Below are positions 20,973-28,407 of a stretch of DNA of 28,407 nt, one piece after another. Each line of letters starts with the position of its first letter. The first letter of the stretch is position 1. The notes under the pieces are model-generated. The model ran no database searches. It was not told where the DNA came from and saw only the letters and a program-made list of their open reading frames with translations. This DNA is from JBEKCP01 sp050014815 (GTDB lineage Bacteria; Planctomycetota; Planctomycetia; Pirellulales; Thermoguttaceae): assembly GCA_050014815.1 (NCBI GenBank), contig JBEKCP010000067.1, forward strand, positions 1-28,407, in the 5' to 3' direction. The translations under genes were made by a program, and so were the position numbers.

Positions 20973-22595
20973 ATGTTCCGAACAGCTCGGCTCTGCACGG
21001 ATGCGATGATCCTGACGGTGCTCCTCTTGGGCATCAGCGGGTGTACCTGTCCCCGCGACTACGTAAAGAACGGATTCAAGGTCGGACCGAACCCTTGCAT
21101 CCCGCAGGGGCCGACGGCCCCCCATTGGATCGACGACGCCGACGTGCGGGTGTGCCAGAATTGTGCGCCCGTTGACTGCTGGTGGACCGTCTTCGGGGAC
21201 CCGGCGCTCGACAAGCTGATCGCCTGTGCGGCCTCGGAGAACCTGTCGCTGCGCGAGGCCGGCTGCCGGATCATGGAAGCCAGGGCACAGCTCAGGATTA
21301 CCGGCGGAAACCTCTTCCCGCAAACCCAGAATGCCGTTGGGTGGTATACACGCAATGCTACCAGTGAAAATTCGAACTTCTCAAACGGGGTTGACCACCA
21401 GTTCTTCAACGACTGGCGCCTCGGTTTCAATCTTTCCTGGGAACTCGATTTCTGGGGCCGGTTCCGCCGCGCCGTCACGGCGGCCGAGAACACGCTCGGG
21501 GCCTCCTGCGCCAATTATGACCAGGTGATGGTCACGCTCCTGGGCGACGTGGCCTCGAACTACGTCCAGATCCGCACCCTCCAGGAGCGGATTAGACGCG
21601 TCAACGTCAACGCCGCTCGGCAAGGAAAGGCCGTAGGCGATCTGGATCAGTTCGTCAAGGCGGGCAAAGCGCGGGCCAAGGTGGACTTCAATCAGGCCCT
21701 GAGCACGCTCAAGCAAACCGAAGCCAGGATTCCGAGGCTCCAGTGGGAGATGCGGCAGGCCGCAGACCGGTTGTGCGTCTTGCTCGGCATGCCGCCCACC
21801 GATCTGGAGCGGTATCTCGGCGTCGGGCCGATTCCGACGGCGCCCCCGACGGTGGTTGTCGGCATCCCGGCGGAGTTGCTGTGCCGCCGTCCCGACGTGC
21901 GGCGGGCCCAACACCTGGCCATCGCCCAGGGGGAGCAGATCGGCATCGCCGAGGCGGAGCTCTACCCAGCCTTTTTCATCAACGGCACGCTCGGCGTGGA
22001 GTCGGTGAAGGCGTCGAACCTCTTCACCAGCGGGTCCCTGGACAGCTACATCGGGCCCGTGTTCCAATGGAACATCCTCAACTACGGCCGTATCCGCAAC
22101 AACGTGCGGATGCAGGACGCGCGGTTCTGCGCCCTGGTGGCGGCCTACCAGGAGACGGTGCTGCGGGCCAATGCCGAAGTGGAAGACGGGCTGTCGCAGT
22201 TCCTCCGCGCCCAGGAGCGTGCGAAACTGCTCGACGAAAGCGTGGGCGCCTCCCAGAAGACGGTCGACATCGTCGAAACGGAGAAAGGGGCCGGGCTAAC
22301 CAACTTCATCCAGGTACACGAGATCGAGAAGGACCGGGTTGAGCAGGACGACGAGCTGGTCCAGGCGTACGGCGACATCGCCCAGGGATTGATCCAGGTC
22401 TACCGGGCACTCGGGGGCGGTTGGCAGGCCGGGGCGCCGGTCGGCGGCGTCCCATTGGCGTCGGGGGTGGCGCCCGCTGCGGAAATGCCGGCCCCGGCGG
22501 ACCGCCCGGCACAGCCGGCGCCGGCAGAGGGGCCGCAGGCCCCCGCGTCCGCCCCGCCCGCGGCTGGAGCCGCGCCGTCCGCGGAACTTCCGTAG
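20973..22595 (+). CDS. TolC-family (NodT-type) outer-membrane efflux lipoprotein
   Basis: A 540-residue outer-membrane factor of the NodT/OprM type. The lipoprotein signal ends LLLGISGC, with the lipidated Cys near residue 24. The N-terminal WWTVFGDPALDKLIACAASENLSLREAG is diagnostic, in two adjoining pieces. Two OEP repeats follow with long alpha-helical hairpins (about 80-290 and 300-490), including LSWELDFWGRFRRAV and a second-repeat AELYPAFFINGTLGV. The last about 50 residues are a Pro/Ala-rich tail. Such trimers form the outer-membrane/periplasmic duct of tripartite efflux pumps. ATG 20973 with AAGGA 8 bases upstream is preferred. It is convergent with the MacAB-like operon and is its likely partner. 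Confidence 0.93.
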   Translation: MFRTARLCTDAMILTVLLLGISGCTCPRDYVKNGFKVGPNPCIPQGPTAPHWIDDADVRVCQNCAPVDCWWTVFGDPALDKLIACAASENLSLREAGCRIMEARAQLRITGGNLFPQTQNAVGWYTRNATSENSNFSNGVDHQFFNDWRLGFNLSWELDFWGRFRRAVTAAENTLGASCANYDQVMVTLLGDVASNYVQIRTLQERIRRVNVNAARQGKAVGDLDQFVKAGKARAKVDFNQALSTLKQTEARIPRLQWEMRQAADRLCVLLGMPPTDLERYLGVGPIPTAPPTVVVGIPAELLCRRPDVRRAQHLAIAQGEQIGIAEAELYPAFFINGTLGVESVKASNLFTSGSLDSYIGPVFQWNILNYGRIRNNVRMQDARFCALVAAYQETVLRANAEVEDGLSQFLRAQERAKLLDESVGASQKTVDIVETEKGAGLTNFIQVHEIEKDRVEQDDELVQAYGDIAQGLIQVYRALGGGWQAGAPVGGVPLASGVAPAAEMPAPADRPAQPAPAEGPQAPASAPPAAGAAPSAELP

Positions 22596-22856
22596 CCCGG
22601 ATTATTCGTGAACTGGCGACGGAGCGCGCAGTGTGCCACTGCTTGCTCGCAAGCAGTGTGAATTGCAAGTCGTTGTCCATGCACGTAACCGTTCACGGGC
22701 CGTTAGCGGCTTGCCCGTGATTCAGCGTAGACAGTCGCCTTTCGCTCCGCGAAAGCAGCGCTACTTTCGCGGAGCGAAAGGCGACTTTAGGGGCCGTGAA
22801 CGGTTACATGCACTGCTTGCAAGCAAGCAGTGGCACAAGTGCATGAATAATCCGGG
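22596..22856. repeat. 261-bp nested fold-back of four repeat types
   Basis: Four nested arm pairs: CCCGGATTATTC (22596-22607 with 22845-22856); a 25-base TGCCACTGCTTGCTCGCAAG... arm (22634-22658 with 22811-22835, one mismatch); GTAACCGTTCACGG (22685-22698 with 22794-22807); and AGTCGCCTTTCGCTCCGCGA... 23 bases (22733-22755 with 22764-22786, loop 8). It starts at the base after the efflux gene stop and ends before the convergent MacB-like stop at 22885. It probably acts as a bidirectional terminator. Confidence 0.88.
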
Positions 22857-22884
22857 GTAGGCATCCCCGGGCGAGGCGGCCTGT

Positions 22885-24954
22885 TCATTCGTAGCGGAGC
22901 GCGTCGATCGGGTTGAGCCGCGACGCCTTCCAGGCCGGGTAGTAGCCGAATATCACGCCCACCGCGACCGAGACCCCCACGGCCACCGCGGTGGCGCTGG
23001 GCGCGGCGTGGGTCGGCCAGCCCATGACCGTTCCCGCGAACCACGAGCCCGCTCGTCCGGCCAGGATGCCGATGCCCCCTCCCACCAGGCACAGCACGAC
23101 GGCTTCCACGAGGAACTGCCGGAGGATGTCTTTCGCGTCGGCGCCGACGGCCATCCGCAGCCCGATTTCGCGGGTCCGTTCCGTTACCGAGACGAGCATG
23201 ATGTTCATGATCCCCACCCCGCCGACGATCCGCGAAATCGCGGCGATCGACAATCCCAAACCGGAGAGCATCCTGATCGTTTTCTTCAGGGCGTTGGAGA
23301 CCTCGGCCATGTCGTCGATATGGAAGTCGGTCTCGTTCGTGGACAGGTGATGCCGGGCGTGCAACACGCGGGTGATGTCGGCGATGACCCGGGGAACCGC
23401 TTCCGGCGAAGCCACCTTGACCATGATCTCATCGACGCTCTCGGTGCGAACGCCGTGCCGGAGCCCGGGCAACCGCTCGGCCAGCGAGAGGCCCGGCAGC
23501 GGGCGGCCGGTCTCCTTCGTCACCCGGCCCGCCGTATCGCCGCCGCTGATGCGATACTTGACGGTCGTCCAGGGCGCCACGATGATATCGTCCTGGTCCG
23601 TGCCCAGCAGGTCCGCGCCCTTCTTGCTCAGGACGCCGATCACCTTCAGCGGTACGTTCTTCACGCGGAGTTCCTGGCCGATCGGGTAGCGGGATTGAAA
23701 CAGTTGGCGGACCAGCGTCTTGCCGATCAGGCAGACCTTGCTGGCGCCGAGCACTTCGCGCTCGTTGAAGACGCGGCCCAGATCCAGTTCGCTCCAGTTG
23801 CGGGCCTGGAGGAAAGCGGGTGTGCTCCCCGTGAGATAAGTGGGGATCCAACTGCGGTTGCCGTAGACCGCCTGCGCGCTGGCATCTATGACGGGCGCCG
23901 TGCAGACGACGTCGGGGCATTCGCGCTGAATGGCCTCGGCATCCTCGGGCGTCACGATCGCGTTGGTGTCGCCTACCCGTCCTGTGCCGCGCTGCGGGGC
24001 GCCGGGAAGGACCGCGAGGACGTTGGCTCCCATCTTGGTGACCGTCGCCTGGATGGCGACGGAGGCGCCCTGGCTGATTTCCATCATGGCGATGACGGCG
24101 GCCACGCCGATAATGATGCCCAGCATCGTCAGCGCGGCCCGCATCACGTTGCGCCGCAGGGCCTGGAGAGCGATCCGCATTGCGCCCCAGGCGACGCGCA
24201 GGGTGTTCCTCGCGCGTCGTCGCGGGGGCGCCCGCGCGGGGGCGGCCGCCCCCGCCGCGCCGCGCAGCGCGGCCGAGTCTTCGACGATCCGGCCGTCGGC
24301 AATGTGGATGACGCGGTCGGCATGGCGGGCCACCTCGGCATCGTGCGTGACCAACAGCACGGTAATGCCCTTCTCCGCGTTCAGGCGGCGGAAAAGACGG
24401 AGAATCTCCTGGCCGGTGCGCGAGTCCAGGTTCCCCGTCGGCTCGTCGGCCAGGAGCAACGCGGGCTGGTTCACCAGCGACCGGGCAATCGCCACGCGCT
24501 GCTGCTCGCCGCCGGACAGCTTCGACGGCGAGTGGCCCGCGCGCGATTCGAGGCCGACGGTTGCCAGGAGTTCCCGGCTCCGCGCGAGCAGCTTGCGGCG
24601 CGACATCCGTTCGGCCGAGTACGCCGTCGGCATCCGCACGTTCTCCAGGGCGGTCGTGCGGGGCAGGAGATTGAAGCTTTGAAAGACAAACCCGATGCGG
24701 CCCCCGCGAAGCTGCGCCAATTCCGCCGGAGACAACCGGCCGACCTCCACATCGTCGAAATAATAGGAGCCGGCGGTGGGCCGGTCGAGACAGCCGAGCA
24801 GATTCATCAGCGTCGTCTTGCCCGATCCAGAAGCCCCGGTCAAGGCGACGAACTCTCCCGCGTGGACCGACAACGAGACATCCCTGAGGACGGGCACCTC
24901 CACGTCCCCGAGGCGGTAGGTCTTGTCGATGTTCCGCAGCTCGATCAGGGGCAT
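22885..24954 (-). CDS. MacB-like ABC transporter (ATPase-permease fusion)
   Basis: A 689-residue MacB-family protein. The N-terminal ATPase has Walker A GASGSGKTT (40-48), Q-loop FQSFNLL (91-97), signature LSGGEQQ (146-152), Walker B LLLADEP (166-172) and H-loop His204. An Arg/Ala-rich linker (about 228-250) leads to TM1 (about 272-294), a large periplasmic domain (about 295-555) and three C-terminal helices with the MacB/FtsX-type VGGVGIMNIMLVSVTERTRE motif. It works as a mechanotransmission pump expelling periplasmic substrates through a TolC-type duct. ATG 24954 (MPLIELRNIDKTY) lies two bases after the adaptor stop; the longer open frame upstream is not MacB-like. It is probably the last gene of the peptide-export operon. 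Confidence 0.94.
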   Translation of the reverse strand: MPLIELRNIDKTYRLGDVEVPVLRDVSLSVHAGEFVALTGASGSGKTTLMNLLGCLDRPTAGSYYFDDVEVGRLSPAELAQLRGGRIGFVFQSFNLLPRTTALENVRMPTAYSAERMSRRKLLARSRELLATVGLESRAGHSPSKLSGGEQQRVAIARSLVNQPALLLADEPTGNLDSRTGQEILRLFRRLNAEKGITVLLVTHDAEVARHADRVIHIADGRIVEDSAALRGAAGAAAPARAPPRRRARNTLRVAWGAMRIALQALRRNVMRAALTMLGIIIGVAAVIAMMEISQGASVAIQATVTKMGANVLAVLPGAPQRGTGRVGDTNAIVTPEDAEAIQRECPDVVCTAPVIDASAQAVYGNRSWIPTYLTGSTPAFLQARNWSELDLGRVFNEREVLGASKVCLIGKTLVRQLFQSRYPIGQELRVKNVPLKVIGVLSKKGADLLGTDQDDIIVAPWTTVKYRISGGDTAGRVTKETGRPLPGLSLAERLPGLRHGVRTESVDEIMVKVASPEAVPRVIADITRVLHARHHLSTNETDFHIDDMAEVSNALKKTIRMLSGLGLSIAAISRIVGGVGIMNIMLVSVTERTREIGLRMAVGADAKDILRQFLVEAVVLCLVGGGIGILAGRAGSWFAGTVMGWPTHAAPSATAVAVGVSVAVGVIFGYYPAWKASRLNPIDALRYE

Positions 24955-24956
24955 GG

Positions 24957-26243
24957 CTACTTCGCCGTTTCCGTCACCTTGGAAACGAAGCTCGATACGA
25001 AGTCGGGCTCCGCCTTCTGCACGGCGCCGGTAACCACGGCGTCGCCGGGCTTGACGTCCCCGCCGGTCATCTCCGTCACCATCCCGTCGGACAACCCGAT
25101 CGTGACGGGAACGGGACGCACTAATCCGTCTTTCGCGATCACCCAGACCGTGGGCGATCCGGGATCGACTTTCGGCTCCGCGTTTTCGCCCGGGCCGTCC
25201 TCCGCTCCCTGGCCGGCGTCGCCCGCCTGCGGGGCCGTGAGGCCGGAGCGGGCCGAAGGCGAGACCTGGCTCCACGCGGGCTGCCAGCGCAACGCCTGGT
25301 TGGGCACGAGGATCGCGCCGGGCCGCCGGGCCACCTCGAACTGGAGCTTCGCGGTCATGTACGGCAGGAGCTTGCCGTCCTGGTTGTCCACATCGACGAT
25401 GACGCCGTAAGTCACGACGATCCCTTGCAGGCTGGCGTTGAGCCGGATCTGCGTCACCGTGCCGGAGAAAGTACGATCGCGGTAGGCGTCCACCGTGAAC
25501 TTGACGGTCTGGCCGACGCGGATGTCGCCCATATCGGCCTCGTTCACGGCGGCCCATACCAGCATGCGGCGGAGGTCCTTGGCCAACAGGAACAGGCTGG
25601 GCGCATTCATTCCGGCGACCACCGTCTGGCCGATGTTGACGCGGCGGTCGATCACCACGCCGTCGACGGGCGAGGTGATGGTGGTGTATGCCAGGTTGAT
25701 CTCGGCCTGCTTGGCGGCAATCTTCGCCTGGTCCACCCTGGCCTCGGCCATGGCCAGCTCCGCGGCGGCCATGTCGGCTTCGGCCTCGGCCTTTTCGTAT
25801 TCGGCCTCGGAATCCGTGCCTCGCAACCGCTTGGCGCGGGCGAAGGCGTGGTCCGCCTGTTTCTTCTTTGCAAGGCATTGCTTGCGGCTGGCTTCGTCAA
25901 GCAGCAGGGTCACGCGGGCCTTGTCCACCTCGGCGCGATGGGGCAAGTCGTCCAACTGCGCCAGCACCGTTCCCTTCTTGACCTTGGAGCAGTAGTCGAT
26001 CGTCTTGCCCGGCCGCTCCAGATCCGCCCCGAAGCTCTTGACGCTGGCGATGATCTGCGCGCCGACGTCGATGATTTCCACCGGCTCGACCGTCCCGGTC
26101 GCGGTCACGCCGATGAACAAGTCGCCGCGCATGACGGGCAACGTGTGGAACTTCGGCTGTCCCGTAAGCGATACGCCCCAGAGATACGCGGCACCCAGGC
26201 CGGTGATTACCACCCCGACGAGAACGACTGCAATGGTTTTCAT
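24957..26243 (-). CDS. MacA-like periplasmic adaptor subunit
   Basis: A 428-residue HlyD/RND-type membrane fusion protein. It has an N-terminal membrane anchor (residues 4-23), a barrel-sandwich half beginning near residue 45 (TATGTVEPVEIIDVGAQI), an alpha-hairpin (about 104-185, very rich in Ala, Lys and Glu), the second lipoyl half (NLAYTTITSPVDGVVIDRRV), then beta-barrel and membrane-proximal domains. A Gly/Pro/Ala-rich insert near 320-350 is unusual. Adaptors of this type link a MacB-like pump to an outer-membrane factor. ATG 26243 is preferred; a GTG at 26252 would add three residues. It is separated by 25 bases from the exporter upstream and 2 bases from macB-like downstream. Confidence 0.93.
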   Translation of the reverse strand: MKTIAVVLVGVVITGLGAAYLWGVSLTGQPKFHTLPVMRGDLFIGVTATGTVEPVEIIDVGAQIIASVKSFGADLERPGKTIDYCSKVKKGTVLAQLDDLPHRAEVDKARVTLLLDEASRKQCLAKKKQADHAFARAKRLRGTDSEAEYEKAEAEADMAAAELAMAEARVDQAKIAAKQAEINLAYTTITSPVDGVVIDRRVNIGQTVVAGMNAPSLFLLAKDLRRMLVWAAVNEADMGDIRVGQTVKFTVDAYRDRTFSGTVTQIRLNASLQGIVVTYGVIVDVDNQDGKLLPYMTAKLQFEVARRPGAILVPNQALRWQPAWSQVSPSARSGLTAPQAGDAGQGAEDGPGENAEPKVDPGSPTVWVIAKDGLVRPVPVTIGLSDGMVTEMTGGDVKPGDAVVTGAVQKAEPDFVSSFVSKVTETAK

Positions 26244-26268
26244 GGCATGCACCCCAAACGCTCGTGAC

Positions 26269-27915
26269 TCACCGCATTTCCAAGGGAGCTTCCTGCGGCG
26301 CCTCTTGCCGCGAGGTCTCCACCAATCGGCCTTCTTCGAGTTTGATGATTCGATCCGCGGCGGCGAAGTAGCGGTCGTCGTGAGTGATCGCCACCACGGT
26401 CTTGCCCCGGCGCCTCAGCTCGGGGAGGAGATCCAGGTAGAAGACTTTGCGGAACGCCGGGTCCTGGTCGGCGGCCCATTCGTCGAACAGGCAGATGGGG
26501 CGGTCCTCCAGCCAGGCGGTCAGCAAGGCCAATCGCTTGCGCTGGCCGCGCGAAAGCGCGGTCGTGGAAAGCGAGCCGTTGGTGATCGTGACCGCGTGAT
26601 CCAGTTGGAGCTGGCGGAGGTACTCCCGGCCGCGCTGGTCGAGGTCGGCCCCCTCCAGCCCCCACAGGTTGTCGAAGACCGCCGCGCCGTCGAAGACCAC
26701 CGAGAACAACTGCCGGTAGCTCTCGCGGTTCTCGGCGGTGATCGCCCGGCCGTCCAGGCGGATTTCGCCGGCGCCGGGGGTATACAGGCCGGCGAGCAGC
26801 TTGGCCAACGTCGTCTTGCCGCTGCCGTTGCCGCCGATTACGAACACGATTTCGCCGGGCACGAGCGCGAGGTCGATCGGCCCGAGCACGAAGTCGTGGG
26901 GTTGGCCCTCGCGGCGGTAGGTGTGCGTCACGCCGACCAGGTCGATTTGCTCCCAGCGGCGGATGGGGACCGCCGCGGCGGTCTCCGCCTCCTGCGCGTC
27001 GAGCATCAACCCCAGTTCCTCGATCTTGTCCACCGAAGCGGAGGCCCGGCCCATGAACGGCAGCCACCCCATGATCTCGTCCAGCGGCGACATCAGGTAG
27101 AAGATGATCAGCGTGTAGGCGCTGAGGGTCTCCGGATCGATCCGCGCCAGCCGCGGCCAGGCGAACAGCAAGAGGCCGATGGCGATGAAGAACATCAGCC
27201 GCCCCCAGGAGACTGCCGCGTCATAGAGCGACTCGCCGAGGAACTGCCGCCGCCGGACCGCGCCCTCCGACCGGACGACCTGCTCGAAGAACGCGAGGCG
27301 CCGCGGCTGGTGCGTTTTCAACTCCTTGATGCCCTCGATGAGCTCGCGGATATGCTTGAAGACGACGTCCTGGGACTCGCGGGCGCGTTTTATGTATCGC
27401 TCCGCCCATTCCGAGGAGTACCAATAGGTGGCCATGCCCAGCAGGCAGAAGACGGCGGCGCCCGCCATCAGGCTCAACGAGAGCGTGCCAAGGTAGACCG
27501 CGCCGGAGATCAGGACCACCAGGTTGATTCCCAGCGAAGGGACGCCGTTGAGCGCCTGGGAGACCACGGCGACGTCGTTGGTGAGCGCGGCGAGCATGCG
27601 ATGATCGCCGATCTCCTCCAGGTGGCGAAGGGGGGATTCGAGGATCCGCCGGCACAGGCCCAGCCGCAACTGCGAGGTGCAGTTCGCGGTGAGCCGGCAC
27701 AACAGCACCTGGGAGACGACGCGGGTCAGCAGGATCACCGCGCAAAGGGCCGCAAACAGTTCGATCAGGACGGCCGACGACGGATCGGGGCCGCGGAGCG
27801 CGTAGCTGATCAAGGCCACCAGGGCCGCGCTGGCAGCGCCGCTCAGTGCGCCGATCAGGCCGGCCAGGAGCGCGACGCGCCAGGAAGCCCGCAGCAGGAA
27901 GATGATCACTCTCAT
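26269..27915 (-). CDS. cyclic peptide export ABC transporter (PvdE/SyrD type)
   Basis: A 548-residue half-transporter with six membrane helices (about residues 8-40, 50-72, 128-165, 238-285 being the clear hydrophobic blocks) and a C-terminal ATPase. Walker A is GGNGSGKTT (361-369). The signature is the divergent LSRGQRKRLALL (454-465) typical of the PvdE/SyrD family. Walker B is ICLFDEW followed by the family-specific AADQDP, and the H-loop is THDD (His512). Relatives export nonribosomal peptides or their precursors across the inner membrane. Its ATG overlaps the TGA of the NRPS thioesterase gene (ATGA, 27912-27915), implying tight coupling with peptide synthesis. The protein appears complete. 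Confidence 0.94.
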   Translation of the reverse strand: MRVIIFLLRASWRVALLAGLIGALSGAASAALVALISYALRGPDPSSAVLIELFAALCAVILLTRVVSQVLLCRLTANCTSQLRLGLCRRILESPLRHLEEIGDHRMLAALTNDVAVVSQALNGVPSLGINLVVLISGAVYLGTLSLSLMAGAAVFCLLGMATYWYSSEWAERYIKRARESQDVVFKHIRELIEGIKELKTHQPRRLAFFEQVVRSEGAVRRRQFLGESLYDAAVSWGRLMFFIAIGLLLFAWPRLARIDPETLSAYTLIIFYLMSPLDEIMGWLPFMGRASASVDKIEELGLMLDAQEAETAAAVPIRRWEQIDLVGVTHTYRREGQPHDFVLGPIDLALVPGEIVFVIGGNGSGKTTLAKLLAGLYTPGAGEIRLDGRAITAENRESYRQLFSVVFDGAAVFDNLWGLEGADLDQRGREYLRQLQLDHAVTITNGSLSTTALSRGQRKRLALLTAWLEDRPICLFDEWAADQDPAFRKVFYLDLLPELRRRGKTVVAITHDDRYFAAADRIIKLEEGRLVETSRQEAPQEAPLEMR

Positions 27916-28407
27916 GCGTCCCTCGCTGCGCCGGTCTGGGCGTCATTTTCCCCGAGATAACCGTCCAGGCGATTCCCCCAGACCTCTACGTTCGACTGGC
28001 GCAACATGCTGTAATGATTTCCGGGCACCGATTCGACGCAGAGCCGCGGACACAGCGCCTTCCAGCGCGGATCCAGCCCGTCGGCGTCCTCGGCCCGAAA
28101 CAGCACGACGCGACCCTGGTAAGGCTGAGGCAAGTACCCGCCGAATGCCGCCAGGTGGGTCTGGCAGACTTCGGCCAACCGGCGGATCTCGGCCGCGCCG
28201 ACGCCTTCCGCCAGGTTCGCCCGCTCGGCGATCCGCCGCCACTGCTCGTCCAACGGCAACTTCTTCAGTTCCGCCGGCGCCAGGTTCAAGTGGGGGGCAA
28301 GCCAGCGTATCACCGAATGCTCGTCGGCGTCCTCGGCCGGCATGTCGTCGGCCGAGAGATAGGTGTCCAGCATGGCCACCAGGGCGACCTCTTCGCCCGC
28401 TGCGCGA
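27912..28407 (-). CDS. nonribosomal peptide synthetase, C-terminal thioesterase domain (partial)
   Basis: The C-terminal 164 or so residues of a reading frame that enters from the right edge. GEEVALVAMLDTYLS is the strand carrying the catalytic Asp region of type I thioesterase domains. The helical lid (about 40 residues, APAELKKLPLDEQWRRIAER) follows. YQGRVVLFRAEDA is another core strand, and VPGNHYSMLRQSNVEVWGNR carries the catalytic His. Such domains release or cyclise the finished peptide at the end of an NRPS. The ATG at 28379 is internal to the domain, so the true start is beyond the window. Overlap with the cyclic-peptide exporter supports an NRPS rather than a stand-alone thioesterase; a PKS or hybrid is possible. 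Confidence 0.85.
   Translation of the reverse strand, partial: RAAGEEVALVAMLDTYLSADDMPAEDADEHSVIRWLAPHLNLAPAELKKLPLDEQWRRIAERANLAEGVGAAEIRRLAEVCQTHLAAFGGYLPQPYQGRVVLFRAEDADGLDPRWKALCPRLCVESVPGNHYSMLRQSNVEVWGNRLDGYLGENDAQTGAARDA

Noticed and set aside
23008..25410. 800-codon plus-strand open frame
   Set aside because: It is antisense to the well-supported MacB-like and MacA-like genes; the translation is low-complexity with no domain, as expected from GC-rich opposite-strand frames.
24955..25878. long upstream extension of the MacB-like frame that would give a 997-residue protein
   Set aside because: The extension runs in another frame through the MacA-like gene and is basic low-complexity sequence; MacB homology begins exactly at the ATG at 24954.
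26005..27960. 651-codon plus-strand open frame
   Set aside because: It is antisense to the cyclic peptide exporter, rich in Arg/Ala/Gln/Glu/Asp with no recognisable family; a GC-driven shadow.

Overview
The window is high-GC bacterial DNA that most likely comes from a member of the Planctomycetota. The evidence is the mix of lineage-typical families (a TIGR03067-like secreted protein, a DUF1207 protein, a DUF6677-like TM2-type membrane protein, a DUF502 protein, and the start of a planctomycete-style HU protein), frequent absence of strong Shine-Dalgarno sites, and dense intergenic palindromic repeats of kinds familiar from planctomycete genomes. The taxon call is an inference from gene content; there is no rRNA or other marker.

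Layout. 1-5.1 kb: small membrane proteins, a uroporphyrinogen-decarboxylase-family protein, a PilZ-like protein, a secreted 6-phosphogluconolactonase-family beta-propeller and a hypothetical protein. 4.7-5.6 kb: a DUF433/DUF5615 toxin-antitoxin pair and a tRNA-Leu(UAG). 5.6-6.2 kb: a fragment of a group II intron reverse transcriptase bracketed by short repeats. 6.3-12.5 kb: mostly chromosomal-type genes (exported hypothetical, DUF502, ComF, LptF/LptG-type permease, CsrA, TIGR03067 protein) plus one decayed small basic gene. 12.5-14 kb: two adjacent toxin-antitoxin loci, one with an N-terminally truncated RelE-like toxin, running straight into pyrF. 14-18.4 kb: pyrF, a frameshifted nucleoside diphosphate kinase, a DUF1207 outer-membrane protein, then a cation diffusion facilitator with a heavy-metal-associated lipoprotein. 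18.4-20.9 kb: a repeat-rich stretch holding an HU gene stub, a two-gene secreted unit (SGNH hydrolase and an unusual Cys-protease-like/beta-sandwich protein) and coding remnants.

20.9-28.4 kb is the most coherent module. Reading leftward from the right edge there is the thioesterase end of a nonribosomal peptide synthetase, overlapped by a cyclic-peptide ABC exporter of the PvdE/SyrD type, then a MacA-like adaptor and a MacB-like ABC permease in a tight operon. A NodT-type TolC-family outer-membrane factor faces them convergently. Together they could take a nonribosomal peptide from the cytoplasm across both membranes. The layout resembles the pyoverdine export set (PvdE plus PvdRT-OpmQ) but lies in a planctomycete-like genome, and the rest of the synthetase lies outside the window.

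A recurrent theme is gene damage next to dispersed palindromic repeats: the RT fragment, truncated relE, broken ndk, HU stub, decayed basic ORF and an unassigned fragment near 20.6 kb.
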